Part shown: positions 1 to 13,749 of the stretch, in pieces
How positions within the stretch are numbered: position 1 is the stretch's first letter
Layout of the letters: every line of letters starts with the position of its first letter
From: Tenebrio molitor
Lineage: Eukaryota; Arthropoda; Insecta; Coleoptera; Tenebrionidae
DNA: 64,000 nucleotides
Assembly (NCBI RefSeq): GCF_963966145.1
Contig: NC_091049.1
Location: forward strand, 20,832,001 to 20,896,000
Direction of reading: 5' to 3'
Translations under genes and position numbers: made by a program
Notes under the pieces: generated by a model
The model's database searches: none
The model's input: only the letters and a program-made list of their open reading frames with translations
What the model was told of the DNA's origin: nothing

Positions 1-2400
1 CCGAAAAGAAGCATTTTTCCGCATATAATGGCTCTTACCTCAATATAATAACAAAGTACGAACCGGACACAAACCGTAATTTACTATTTTGTATGAACCA
101 TGAGACTGCCGAAGCATGTTATGATAACCTGATGTTAGAGCTAATTACAGACTCATTAAGAATTACTTAGTACACCAAAGTTAAATGACGTGGAGAGTTA
201 CGAAAGTAGGCGATGGATCGAGGTTCATTTATTTTTAATTGTAATGTAACCTCAAGTAAATAAAAAAAAACATTCGTTGAATGGCGATGTGATTGGATTG
301 TTATTAACATTACGGTTGCGCGCTTTTTTTTTTTCAATCACCTTCTACTTCTATTTGAAGAAGCATTTGTTAACGAAAAAACTCTTTGAAAAAGTCAAAA
401 GACAAGAAGCGAAGAAACCGTCTGCAACGGTCACCGCTTTTGTCATTGAGCTCGTTATTCGTCACGAAGAAACCCAATTCTTCGCCTTTCACATTTTGAC
501 AGTACGAATCCTTGCATCGGTGTCTCTCTTTGTTCATCGTTTATTGGGTTCAAGAACGTTTCGATATCGTCACTCCTTCGGATTCGGTATTGAAAAAAAT
601 ATAATAATCATCGAGATCGAAGTAGGCCCCGAAATGGCTTTTTCCGAAAGCAATATGTTGCTTTATAATATGACACCTCGTCATAAAAATAAATAACTTT
701 CTGGAAACGGGAGAAGGGAAAAAAACTCGGTAAATTAGTAAGTTTTTACGACGCCTAGAAGGGAACATTCCGTCCTTTATATTCCACCCTTAAATCTTAA
801 TAATTTCTTGTTTGGATATCTGTCCCGGAGTAACTCCAGAACATCACGCGGCTACAACTTTTTTAATTCCGTCTCTGATATATTATTTTGTTGGGATTCT
901 TTACGTGCAGCAAACTCGTAATGAGATACTACTAAGTTTTCTTGGATCATTATGAACAGAATCCGTTAATTATTCTGTTTTATTTATGACAATATTTCTG
1001 GACTTTTTCCAGACATGGCAGACCCTATGGTGCAATGATAAATAGCGGTAAGAAGTCCGTGCACGCACGGGAAATTAATAGCCAGCTGAGGGTCCATATG
1101 AGGATTCCCGGATCTTTATCAGCCGTGTTTTACATTGTGTCATTTTAATAACAAAACTGGAACGCAATAAATCCTTTCTTAAAATAAAACCCGCAATGTC
1201 GCCTCAAAATTTAAGAACTCTCAGTTTTCACCACTCATTGGAAAAAAATGTTAGGTATACATATAAAAACTGATATTTTGAAATTTTAAACAAATTCTAT
1301 CATTTTCAGATTTTTTTCTAATGTATATCACAAAATAGTAGGTATGAAGAGAATTCTCTCAGTTACTGTTATTCCGTTGTGGCTTTCAATAGTCTTTAAT
1401 TGTGTATCAATTATGGTTTCATAAGATATTTTATGACTACTTGTGGTAAGTTAATCGAAGCACGCTTGGCCTAATCTGGAACTAACGGAAGTTACTAATA
1501 AGTAAAAAAAAATTGTTTACATCATTAAGCCGTGGTATGGAGTGTCCAATTTTCTTTAACAATTAAAATTTCATTAAACAAGTCTTCACGGTTATAAAAA
1601 TAGTAATTAAGAGATTATCTACGTGCATGTCTAATTTTACAAATTCTAAATTATTATCTCATTTGTTCCGTATTTAAATTTGGTAGAAAAATATGATAAA
1701 TGGCCAGTGCACTTTTAGTTTCCGTTTTCACTATTCCCATTGTAGTGATTGATTAAAAAAAAAGTGAAACTTTACCCTGCATTAAAAATTAAATAAACAC
1801 ATAAATACACAACAGTAGATCGTATGAAATGAAGCAATTACTTTCAAATATTTGTGAAAGTGGTATTCGTTAATTTTTATGGAAGACATTATTCTCGATT
1901 ACTTTTTGCAGTAGAAACTTATTTCTGATTCGGTGTTGGCATCAAAATAAAAGAATCAAAATACTCCACCAACAAACCTTTTATAAATTATCACATTCAT
2001 TATACACTGAATATACAACATCCTCTTACATTTTTTTAGTTTTAGTTGCTAATCGCATAGGAAATGAAACTTCCAAACACTCTTGACCTACGGATTTCTA
2101 TTCGTTAGCAGAGAAATGCGAGAATTTTAGTTATCTAAATTGAGAATTGTCATGCTTACAAATGACGATTTGATTATATTTTACAAGTTTTTGCACGATT
2201 TTAGTGCACATATTCCATTTAAACCGAAGCTTCAGTAAAAACTCTATTAATTCCAATTTAAAAGAACTTATGCGGTAATCTTTGCTTTCAGAAAAACAAA
2301 TATAGTACGAGGAAATGCATTCAGAACAATCTGCGATTAAAACATAAGCTTTTTCATTGGCAATTACTCACGAACAATCAATAGTAGTTTATTTAACGAG
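1..2400. other. AT-rich non-coding DNA
   Basis: No conserved coding exon could be supported on either strand. Open frames at 277-696 (+) and 550-768 (-) overlap and show no recognisable domain or splice context. Probably intergenic or intronic. Confidence 0.5.
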
Positions 2401-2514
2401 CTCGTGGGTAAATTGGGCTTTTTTGGCATGAGTGGACCAGTTTAAAACGCGAGTGAAACGGGCGTTTTAAAGGCCCACGAGTGCCAAAAAAAGCCTAATT
2501 TACACAGGAACGAG
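2401..2514. repeat. Foldback / MITE-like inverted repeat
   Basis: The left arm, beginning CTCGTGGGTAAATTGGGC, is matched in reverse complement by the right arm ending near 2514 (GCCTAATTTACACAGGAACG), with a 30-40 bp loop rich in GCG and GGG. The same phrase (a run like AAAGCCCAATTTACACAG) recurs at 43263 and 54588, so it is a dispersed family. No coding capacity. Confidence 0.6.
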
Positions 2515-3823
2515 TTGAATTCAACGTTTTTTTTGTTCGACGAGCCCCTTCAAATCGCTTAAAATCTTTAAAATTAGCTTGACGGTTCGTTTTGGCAAGT
2601 TGTGACATTTATCAAAATCCGTCCACACGGGAGAAAATTCTCAAATTCTGACAGTCGAACAAAAAAAAACCGATTATAACAGATACAAGAGCAGTAGATT
2701 TTCTCCATAAAACAAGTTATTAACTAATTTTAAATATAATTATTCATATTTAAGTGTATCTGCCAACGTTGTATTTTAACCACCATCAAATCTTCACAAA
2801 AATATTGTATACAAAGGTGTATACTTAGAAGTCACACATCATATATTTTTACAACACTAAAAATGCTAATGTAATTCGAATAACCTAATTTTTTTACGTG
2901 TATAATAACAGCTTGCAGAATTAAGTTATCAAAGGTAATTTATTATTCATATCAAGTCTGTGAGGCCATTTATTACTGCATTTTATCTGGTGTAATGCGT
3001 TTATTCAATTAATAACAAATGTCGATATTCATAAAATTAAATATTACACAATACGGGCAATTGTACTAACCACAATATAACACTGACCAAAATGATTATT
3101 ATTAAATAATGTAATATTGTAAACACTGTCAACAAAAACCAACATTTTTAAATATTAGTTCTGCTTCTGAAAAACGTCCAATTACAACTTAAAAAAAAAA
3201 CTATTATGGTGGTTGCCACAATTAATTTCTAATTATTGTTCGAGTTATTCACTGTGTAATTAACGTAGTTTATTACCTGCCTTTATTAGAACATTAATTA
3301 ATTTTACAAATTCGGACCATCATTATCATAAATTTAAATAAGTGAAAAAATATAAAAGTTATTGATCCCACCCACCTGACATCAAGAAATATAAATAAAA
3401 TTACATATGTTAAAGAAACTGTACTACATTTCACTTTTTTTGTGTAAAACATCTACTTATAGTAATAACGAAAAAAAAAGCAAAAATCGTTACATTTCAC
3501 TCCTGCGTAATGTAAATGAATGCACCGAATAGTCGAATTATAAGAGTGCATTGAAAACAATTGAAGTTGTCACACCGTTTTGGCTTTGGAAACGTCAAAT
3601 GTTAGATTTTTAGTTAGTCGTAGAAAAAATAGTATATGGACATTACACATAAACTGTCTTTTTGACTTATGAAAAAAAGTACTACGTTATGTACTTGTTG
3701 CATTAATTACAATGTTAACAACGCAACTTTGTTTCACATATAAGGCTTGTCACGATAACTCCTGGACACTTTTATAATACAAAAAAGAGACAAATCAAAT
3801 GTGTTTAAAAATTCAATTTAGAA
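2515..3823. other. AT-rich non-coding DNA
   Basis: Long A/T runs and no open frame with recognisable content. Nothing further supported. Confidence 0.5.
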
Positions 3824-4066
3824 GTGTTGGATTCTCTCATGGGTTGTGACCTTGGAAATATCTGCGCGAAGGCGGAGCGATAAACCAGTGAAAAATCTGT
3901 AAATGAAAACTGAAGACGTGGAACACCATCTACGCTTAGAGATTTCTACGAGACGAAACTAACGTAACGAATGACGATGTTTTCCGGTCGGTTTGTAGCG
4001 CCTACTTGAGACCGATATTCGTCGTTTGCGTAGATATGACTCATAGCCCATGAGAAAATCCAACAC
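3824..4066. repeat. Short TIR element (MITE-like)
   Basis: About 243 bp bounded by imperfect inverted repeats of about 26 bp: GTGTTGGATTCTCTCATGGG on the left and its near reverse complement CCCATGAGAAAATCCAACAC on the right. Non-coding; no clear target-site duplication seen. Confidence 0.55.
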
Positions 4067-6257
4067 CTCTATCTTCTTCAGGGGTCAATCATTTTAAATT
4101 TCTCCTTTATTCTGATTCTTCACTGTTTTAGTTAACTTGAGACTTGCTTTTAAGTCATTCGGGGCATTTCATCCTTTTGCAACGAAATGTACATACATTC
4201 CTTTCCTTAAGCCAATTTTGTGCAAAGTCGGGATTAGAGTTTGCCAAATCAGATCACACCGTGTCCATTAGGACTATATTCTCTAATTCTAATTTACGTA
4301 TTTCTAACGCATATTACATTTAGATATTTGTAAATTACAACCGACAAGATTTTTCTTTTCAAATCCCTTGCTTACATTTAAATCCGAGGCGCTTAGCTAC
4401 GCTTATTTGTCACCTCCGTAAGATCCATCATTCCCAGACGTCTTTTGTAACATCTGAGATTACTTTTGTTTAATACATTCCAAATACAGCCTCCGGCAAC
4501 AAGAATTTTTCAGTTAACTTACAATGAGAAACGCCAACTTTGTTTTCACTCTTGGCATTTTCGTTTTTAGAGTTCACGTTTCATCTCCTACAAAGCAAAA
4601 CGCAAAAAACACTTGATTAATATTTCTTGTACCTAACCGTAGATACAATTAACAGTCGAGCCAGAACTACTCTTCTCAGTATTACAAATTTAAGATGACA
4701 ACAATATTGACTACTTTAAGCCTACTTAACCAACGAAGAAATTTAATCAAAAACCGTATTCTTAAATGACGTACGTAAATTAAACAAACTGCTGGACAAG
4801 CCCCACGTCTGTTAAGACATTAATTACGCTAAATGGTTGACAACTCTTAAAAGTACAACTACAAAAAAATTTAAAGAAGAAAAAAAACGTGATTACATTA
4901 AAGATACACACTATATTAAGGAGCGGATACCACGGACATACTTTTATTTGAATTGCACGGTGTAAAGTTCCTCCATTACCCATTCCGCCCCATAATAAAT
5001 TAATTCTGTTGCGCCGTCCACTTTTCCTCGTTTTTCTTACGGAAAACGCAAGACCAGAACTCGAACAGAACTTTATTTATTAATTTCTAAATAACGACAC
5101 TTCCGATGCGATACTCGTTTATTTGGCAAAACTTCCGAGACTGGTTAAAAAAAATTCTTCACACAAAAAAAGAAACCTCCGAACCCTCTGTCCTAAGTGG
5201 TGGAATTACGCTTTCGACGACTTCGGCAATGAGCTGTGACATTCCCACCACACACAGTCAAGACACCCCGTATCCAATGTAGCGTAAACCGGATGATTCT
5301 TTTCACTGTTGGAATCTCCAGAATTGGATGTTGGCAACCGAAAATCGCAAGAGAGAGCAATCGATTCGCTCCACCCCTGCTAATATACTACTCCACCGGT
5401 CTGTTAGAAAATAGAATTACACAAATTGTGGTTACGGAAACGTTTGAGGAAAACCAGAGCGTGATCGGGAGGCCGTGGAAGCGGTATTAAACGAAAATTG
5501 GTCATTTGAAAGACACCGCCGAAGGGAAAGATCCGCTTCATAACCCTGCCCTGACACTGTGCTCGGAAAAAAATCCACAGTCGATCGAGCGCAAAAATCA
5601 CACCCTTTGCAGCTATGAATGCCTCCACCTCCGTCTGGTCAGCTACGAATTAAAAAAATCAATTTTAAACTGCAACCGGGATAAATTCAACGAATACAAA
5701 ATACGGCACACAATTAAGTGGGAAATTATCTGCACTCGCAAAAAACAAATTTGCATAAAACGAAATTTTCCGATTTGAGTGCAATTTACATATTGTTATA
5801 CTCTTGACGGTTTGATGTTTTTTTTTTCAAAATACACTATTTAATACGTTGCGGGGAATATTACGGATGGACACAAACTGTTGAATGTTTGCTTTCCGAG
5901 CTAATTTACAGCGATGGAAACGATATGAAAGCAATGCCGACTCTGGAAAACAGCAATGTTTCCAAATTTATATCGGTTTACATAATTATTTGATGCACAG
6001 ATAAGTTTATGCTCGTATTTTTTATGTTTCACTGATTTCACAAAAATATTTACATAGTCAGAGTAACGTTTAGTGCTTAAAAACATAACAAAAAATTTTC
6101 CTTTCAACTACAAGACTTCAAAAGCTTCAAAACAATCATAGTATCCAACATTTTCCTGAAACGAAATTTGCATTACGCAATTTGATTTAATCCAATTTAC
6201 TGATACAGCTTTTCACTAACTGAATTATTATTATTATTATCACATATTATATCCCAA
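4067..6257. other. Non-coding DNA
   Basis: AT-rich with a slightly more GC-balanced patch at 5200-5650 where open frames occur on both strands. None of these shows a known motif or credible splice sites, so no gene is called. Confidence 0.45.
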
Positions 6258-6442
6258 GTGCAAAATTTTTTTGCTAATGAACGAAAACATCCATAAATAA
6301 GGTCAGAAGACCAATTATTAGCAAATAAGAGCACGAGACGAAGTCGAGGGCTTTTATTTGATTATAATTGGTCTTCTGACCGAATAATTTATGGATGTTT
6401 GAGTTCATTAGCAAAAAAATTGCCGATATCAAAATTTTGCAC
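6258..6442. repeat. Foldback element (long inverted repeat)
   Basis: Arms starting GTGCAAAATTTTTTTGCTAA and ending near 6442 pair over about 50 bp, including GCTAATGAACGAAAACATCC against GGATGTTTGAGTTCATTAGC, around a 45-bp loop. The right arm carries a small insertion. The open frame at 6395-6622 starts inside this repeat and is not a gene. Confidence 0.7.
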
Positions 6443-9400
6443 GAGGGGTATACGGCTGATTATTTCCTGAATAGAATGAAACCAAACGCATTATTTCCAA
6501 TCCTTTTGTGCCACATGTGCATTTTAGAGAAATTTTATCGGGTTATTTTTTGTTTTCTCGTTTTGATTGGTCAATATTTGTCACGCAATTGGTTGCTTTA
6601 TGATTTTTCCTTATCATTCTGAAAACTGTTACAAAACTTTACTAGATTAAAGTGTGAATAATTAAGTCAGAGAATTAATAAATAACAAAAAAGGCGAAAG
6701 TTGCAGACTAAACGCATTGATTTCTTTGCTTTCCTAATATATTTTACGTGTTATTGGTACATATATGTAATTTCTTTCCACTACACTATAGTTTCTGTTA
6801 TAAAATTGTACATTACAAATTTCCATAAGAAAATTGAAATTGAACACTATGCAAGGTAGCATCCTCGGTAAACTGATCTTCACTACAATAAATGGAAAAC
6901 ATGAAGGTAAACTCGGGTATCTCGAAAGAGGCGCAGCCGAGTTCCTCCTGGGGTCACAAATTTTGGGGTTTTGTAGCAGGTAATGAAACGTAAGGAATTG
7001 GCGAAAAGAAATTATCTGGTAATTTAGAATGATATTGCCTTTAATAAAATATTAAATTTAAAGATTTCTTGGTAACTATATTCAGTCATAGACAGACTTC
7101 TTACAACAAATGATTAAAACCCTGTCTTATTTGGTTAAAGAAGTTAAACACCTATATTCTGAGTGAAAATTACCAATATGTACCGTTTGTCTTTGCTTTT
7201 CTTCCTAGTAAGAATAGTCCTGTATATTGCTACATGTGGAAATTAATTATGGGAAAACGTAGGGAGTTTAATCTTACATTTGAACCAAAAGAGAGAAACG
7301 TATTTAAGAAAAATAATTATAATATAATCCGGCTACCACCTGCCGAATACCTGCGGCGGTAATCCCGACAACTTCGGGAGGAACTCGTCTCTTGAAAAGT
7401 TATATGCAGGAAAAGAAGGGACCGCCGGAAGGAACTCGGATACGCCCTTGAAAAGACCTATTTTATTTGTACAGTATTTACATCACCGAAATTTCTAAAA
7501 CGCACCTAAAGCACGTAAAATTATATTCAAAAAAATTGGATTATTAAAAAGCAGTTAAAGTGTGAACACCAATCGCAATTTAACGTTCCGAACAGGCTCC
7601 CACCACATTTTTCCCCACAACAAAAAAACTTCAATTATTTCTACAACAGTCTACCTCAGTACAATTACGTTTCCTTTCGATTACTAAAAATACCGTGTTA
7701 TTATCTTTTTTTTTTCACTCGAATGATACTCTCATCTACGCTTTAAACAACTACAATAGTCAAAATTTGTGGTGAAATTTTGTGTTGTGAAACAAACCTG
7801 GTAAACCGTAACGTTCGCGGCAACATTCTTACCGTTTGTTGACACAACCTTATTTCAATATGAAATAACTACTTCTGCAAATATGCATCAAGCATATCAC
7901 TTTGCATCCAACAGCGAAATGTCATAAACAAAGACCTCCTACTCTGCTGGAGATTCTTGTGCCTCATTATCTATCATTTTTATTTACACAAACTGAAACT
8001 ATCCCAAGCTGCACGTCTGGAGAAACTCACCGTAACACCGGATGCGATATAAACTGGAAATAACAAACTAGATGGATCTTGCCTAACAAATATCCCAGGT
8101 ATTTGTAAAATTATAATTTATAATCATTCGATTCCATAATGAAAATATCGACTCATTTCAAGCTTATCTTTCATCATTATAGAATTATTGAGTTAAGTGA
8201 AGCATTCTCTGAAGCAAATGCAATCGGAACCGGGATACCTCAGGGTGCCGCTTTAAAACTGTTACTATTTCACAATTAAAAAACAACTCGAAGGTTCTGA
8301 CACCGGAAAAAAACTAGTCAACCCCAAACTTTGTCTTGCATTCTTTTAGAGCACAGGGCTCGAATCCGCATTGTTCTAAATGTTTTTTTGTGAAATCTTC
8401 GACATGTATCTAATCGACCTCCGCTCTGCTTCGTCATTTTAAATGCTCCAGTATTTCAGCTTCCCTCGAGAGCCAAACGAACATCAATTTCGGAGCCGGA
8501 TAGAACGACAAAATAAATTCAATGATTTTTTTTTACGAGAAATTTCGGATCCAACGGTGGAAATCAACACAATATCCACGGCGCTTTCCATCGGAATTAT
8601 TTATTCAATCTTCGTTTCAAGGATCGTTAATACCCACCCTCCCTTTTGAACGCGTAAATTCGCGTTAACTCTAATCCAATAATACGGAACAATAATTACA
8701 GTAATTTCATATGAACATCGTCAGTTTTTTTTAATCGGATTTCGTTACTGCCTGTTTTATGCTTTCGACGTTAATGTTTATAGTCTTTTCCTGTATTCCC
8801 TCCTAATCAGGAATCTAAATTACGTTTCGACACACAAAAAAAAAGGAGGCGCAGCTGTTGGTATACCCTTTAATCCTTCCGCAGCTGAATGAAATTATTA
8901 AATTGACCTTGTTCAAACAAGAAAAAAAAACGCGCATACGGTTTGGGCACAAAAGTTTGACACTCAACCACAGCTTGTCACAACACTTAAAAGCTCATCA
9001 TCCGAGTTTTATCGCTCGAAAAATTTAATTACAATCTAGATTTTACAACCACCTACATTATTATTACAACTTCGCCAACTCGGAACGATTCCATTCTGCC
9101 CAACCCACGTTTCGACATCGATAGATCACAAAATGTGTTGATTTACACAGTTTCGACATTTTTTTTCCAGGAGTTGCCGGCCTGAGAGACCATCTCGAGA
9201 CTTTCACTTCTATAATTAAAATTATTTATCATAATAGATTTTTTTTCGGCTCGTTTCGAGCACAATGGCCTACTAAAAACCGTCGTTGCACAAGAAAATT
9301 ATGTAACCGACCATCTTCTCCCCGTTTGCTTGTCCATTTAATTTTTTCGTCTTTTTTGCCGCACGCACGAAAGTAAAGAGGCAGAAAAAGTTGGGAAGAT

Positions 9401-11648
9401 TTTTCGGGCGCACTCGCATGTGACACGTTTAATTAAAAGATTTCGCCGACATTGTGTTTTCTTAAGGAACTTTGTCGAGAAAAAATCGTCGACGTTTCTA
9501 ATTAGGCAAAAGACGGAAATCCCGCGGAAAAAATTATTTCAAGAAGATATCCTTACTGTCCCTTTGCTTTAATTGTAAGCTGGGATGTCGTAGCGCTATA
9601 AATAAACGTTTTACAAGGGGCTCACTCTCTCCCCGTGACACTGGTAGATAAAATTTATGACGTTTTTTATGAAGTATTAAATTACTTCCAGTTTCAAGTC
9701 TGGTACCGTTTGAAAACGACCTCTTTTCCTTGGTTACGGTTGGTGCAGTCGGGAAAAAACGCATAAATGTTTAGAAAGGATATAAACAAAGATTGAGACC
9801 AAATGGGTGCTCTGCCGTTACCGTGCTTATCTCGACATTTGACAGATTTTCAAGTGCCGAATGATTCCAAACTGCTTTGATTCCAACAATCTGTAACATT
9901 CAACAAATATTTTTGTGCAAATATGAGACCGGATTAGCTGCAACAATCTACAAAATCGATTTGTCGTCTTTATGTTTATCAAGAGAAAATTAAAAATTTA
10001 TTCTTCAATTACTGAACACTATTTCCGAAGAAAGATCACATAACTCATCTTTTATTCAGCACTTTGGGATGTTTTTAACCCTAGCGGTAAACCTTTAATT
10101 TATTTTTCAACGACTGTATTAAAAATAACTGCACAACCCTCGTTCCTATTCCGATAAAAATAAACATTTTTATCTTGCGCTTGACTAACAGTTAAAAGTT
10201 TCTTTACCAACAAAATATGATTAATATTTAAAAATTTCGGCTAACCACAGTTAATTATTTTTATTTAAAAAATATGAAATGCAGTGCTGTTTTTCAAACG
10301 TAGGCTCTGGGACCCTGATTTTTATTTAAAAACCAACAAGATCGGACTCCTTCTTCCCTCATCTCGTCATTCTCAACAATTAAGTAAATTAATGAAAAAG
10401 AAACATTCGTAAATAAGACACCCGGCAGGTATTCATAAACGTAAAATAAAACACTACGCCCCCAATCTCCTTAGGTATTCATAAAAAAATTATAAAGCGC
10501 TTTTACTTTATCCCGAATTTCACATCGAGTGTGAAAAAACGAGCTCGTTATATCGCGAACATTCCAAACATTACAGAATAAAAAATTACACAACGAAAAA
10601 AATCGTATCTGAAGTTGTTCTCTTGGAAAAAAATACAATTACAAGCCCTTGCTTTTTTCTACCCTCGATCATGATCCAAAAATAGGAAATCATCTCGTCA
10701 TCCCGACGTTTATTTACCCGAAGTGCTGTTATGAAATTCCAAAGAAAGACGAAATTTACATTTAATTAAAATTTTAATTCGTCTCGGAAACGTAAGCGTG
10801 GTAACGTGCACTCGATATTTTTTATCAGTGGTTTTAGTATTTACAAATTTTAACAGTTGGTAATTTTGTTTCAAAAAACAAATTAACCGATTTGAATCAC
10901 ATTCACGGTTTAACATTTTACTGGATGCTGTGGCAGTACAGCGGCTCCCAACAGATGGAAACAACGACTCCACCGATATTTTAACAGGTAATTGCCCGAT
11001 CTCGGACAAATCTGAAACATTTTACTGCAATCTCCGCAGTTAACATTTTTTCCCGAAAAACTTTCTCACGATTCAACTTTCAAACTGTTGCGAAGGTTAT
11101 TTAAAATTTATGCGACAGTGACGACCCTAATCAGTCTCCGCTGGTATTCTTCCGAAATTACCAACTTGTTTCCTAGATTTCTACTTTGAATAAAACAACA
11201 CTTGATGCCTGGAAGTTTTGGTCTACACATTCGTTTCGATTTTTCGAGATCATTAAAAATTAAAATTTCAATTTGTGGTGGTAGTAGTTAAAAATTATCT
11301 GGATAGGTTGTTTCGGTGATTAAATTGATGTTTGGACGAGGTGTTAATAGAAGTAATTTTTCGGAATCTCGTGAACAGCGAACGGGGGCGAGGGAGAACC
11401 CTGAGACTTCGTCGTCTGGAATTTTAACAACTTTCAAATAACGTCCCGGTCTCGAATGTTTGAAGAGTTATTAAAATAATGACGCTAAAAAAACAGTTTA
11501 AATTGCTTCAAGTGGCGTTTGAGAGACGTTATCTGTTTTCCCCGAGACAAGCCCCGATAAGGATATCTTCTTCACATAAAAAAGCGTGGGATGTGGTCTT
11601 GAGAAAAGTTCAATTGCATGTTTGGGGTGAGTTTCGTTCGTTACTTAC
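6443..11648. other. Non-coding DNA with minor inverted motifs
   Basis: No coding exon supported. Around 6905-6965 and 7360-7450 three copies of a motif like CGAGTTCCTCC occur in opposite orientations, which could mark a decayed TIR element. If the minus-strand exons at 11.6-12.3 kb are real, part of this stretch would be intron of that transcript. Confidence 0.4.
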
Positions 11649-11703
11649 AGAGTAGTCTTTTCGCTGAAATGGGGTTCCAGTCTTGATAAATATCGAGGGG
11701 AAT
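11649..11703 (-). other. Candidate 55-bp internal exon (minus)
   Basis: On the minus strand a 55-bp block is preceded by TTGCAG and followed by GTAAGTAA, a textbook acceptor and donor. It is open in all three frames, so coding status cannot be judged. It lies 344 bp downstream of another strong donor (see 12047-12280), which supports a spliced transcript running toward lower coordinates. Product unknown; it may be untranslated leader. Confidence 0.35.
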
Positions 11704-12046
11704 CTGCAATGAAAAAACGAGTTGCGTTACTCTGAAAAGAAAGGAATCTTGAGCAAAAAAAAATTAGATTTTCGGCGAGAAACCCGTTTTACGGCCGCAA
11801 TAAATCGGGCCCGGAACGAAACAAAAGCGAAGTAAAATTAAAACTTTAGAAACCGATAAAGCGTGCCGTAAATCGATAATTTTAATAAAAATTGAAAGAA
11901 ACCCCAATAAATCAAAACTGTGGACCATGCAAGTAGTGCCGACATTGTTGTCGAATACGCCCAAGATTCTTCGTGTCCTACTTAAATTTTTCAATGAAAA
12001 CCGTCGCAAAACCGCTCCCGAACACCGCCACACTCGCGAAACTTAC

Positions 12047-12280
12047 GTGGTCGACTCCCAAGACGGCGGCCGAGGGGCGTCGGGTGTCTTGAGGGTGGAA
12101 ATCGGGCGGAAAACTCAACAGTAACACGACTACACTTCACATCGTCGACAATAAAAGACAAAGAAACAACATCACATTTTTTAAGCACGTTTTTTCGACA
12201 CTCTCGCACTACAGTCTCATCAGAGAACACCCGTCCGAGACACTCAGGTTGTTCGTTTGCACATTTGTGCAAGTCTTGTA
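12047..12280 (-). other. Candidate 5' exon and CpG-rich promoter (minus)
   Basis: The 12.0-12.5 kb stretch is markedly richer in CpG than its surroundings. On minus, a strong donor (GTAAGTTTCG) follows GAGTCGACCAC and ends the block at 12047. An open frame (ATG near 12272) runs through it without any family resemblance, so a 5' UTR exon is the more cautious reading. The upstream end is a guess. Together with 11649-11703 it suggests the start of a gene whose body lies left of this point. Confidence 0.35.
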
Positions 12281-13749
12281 CCGGCGTTTACTTTATTTGT
12301 TTGTTATTCGGAAAAATTAGCATCGGGATCGGCGACATCAACGAGACCTTCTCGTCGCCATTTTGTATATTTTTCGAACAGGTCTGCCAACGTGAATGCC
12401 ACTTTCACCAAAACCACCATAACTAACCGGGCGACGAGGCGGGCCGAACAAGCACGATCGCGCCGACGAACGACTCTTCACCATAAATCAGAAATTAAAT
12501 TACCATCATTGTGGCGCTCAACCCAGAATTAAACCGTACCATTATTGTTATTAATTAAAAATATATTTGCATGCTTGCATCGACGCGGCATTAGTGTAAT
12601 GAACACTGCGAATTTGGACAGGGCCGGGCTGGCGCCGCCGCAGCACAGGGGCGGACTGATTAATTAAAATTTTAAGCCCCATCACTCTCGCTAATGTCAC
12701 GTCACATCATTAATTTAATTTTTCATTTGCCGACTTCGGCTAATCAGATTCGTCTCTAAATCTGATTAATTTTCTATTTGATTGGCTGAATATTTCACGA
12801 ATGCGGCTTATTCTCTGACCGGAAATGACCCTCGCCTCGTTATTTATTTAACCCTTCGTCCCACAAGTGTATCGCCAGGTATTCAATATGTTGGTAAGTG
12901 TTATTAAAAATCGATAAAATACCTATCCTTTTACCGCCATTCCGTTTTATTTGTTTGACACAATTCTACCCTGTCAAACGTTAATTAATAATAGATATAT
13001 TTCGTGTTATTTACAGCTCCCAACTGCACTTGCTTACGATTGATCCACTAGGTGGTGAAATAATTTCACAAAACAAAAAACTAATAAGAAAAAACTTAAA
13101 CAAAAATACTTCACAAAAAAACACTTTACAGAATACTTTGTCCTAGTTACTAATTTAATATTAAAACCACAAACAAACAACTGCATGACAATTCTATTTT
13201 AAAAAAGAAATCAATCCATTATCCACGTTTTCTAAACACTTATTTAATATTTCAGTACATTTCCCGCTTCTTTTTTTTATAAATGTAATAATGGAATGTT
13301 GACGTGTACTCACCTAAGCTTTATAAAATTCCCATTAAGCAGAGGCGAGCCAAACAAATGCCGGCACAGACAAAGACGCATTACTTATTTACAAATAATT
13401 CCTTCCACCATCAACACAACGAAAGGAATTTTCTGCACCTACTGCGTCGACATAAAAATTTATCACCCTAGCGGTTTTATGATAATAACAGTTCAATTTG
13501 AACAATTCCATTCTCAATTGAATAATTTATGTCCCAACCACCTAGAGACCTCTTCAATATTACAATATGCTGAGAAAGCAACACGTGCCACAATCAAGTC
13601 GACCGTGTTGAAACACATCTCTTGTCGTGCAGGTGGTTAAAAATAAATATAAAAAAACAGGAAAACAATCAATATTTTCTGAATTATTACAAAGTCTATT
13701 CCGAGTGTCTCTACGTCAATATACATTTTATAAATGTGACGAAAATAAT
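12281..13749. other. Intergenic DNA between candidate promoter and TTC4 3' end
   Basis: GC-rich to about 12660, then AT-rich. It includes the presumed 3' untranslated region of TTC4 just below 13750. Open frames at 12257-12532 and 13296-13640 have no recognisable content. Confidence 0.45.

Noticed and set aside
30..120. Possible minus exon ending at GTAAGAG near position 43
   Set aside because: Only one of three frames stays open, it is short, and the window edge removes context.
277..768. Overlapping open frames on both strands at the left edge
   Set aside because: Low-complexity, no domain, no splice context; each is likely chance.
5236..5778. Cluster of open frames 5236-5490, 5404-5628 and 5506-5778
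   Set aside because: Mutually overlapping on both strands, no recognisable family or splice signals.
12888..13045. Small plus-strand gene with ATGTTG|GTAAGT and an acceptor at 13016
   Set aside because: The joined frame ends after about ten codons; no support for coding.
13296..13640. 114-codon plus frame downstream of TTC4
   Set aside because: No homology recognised; lies opposite the TTC4 3' region and lacks coding composition.
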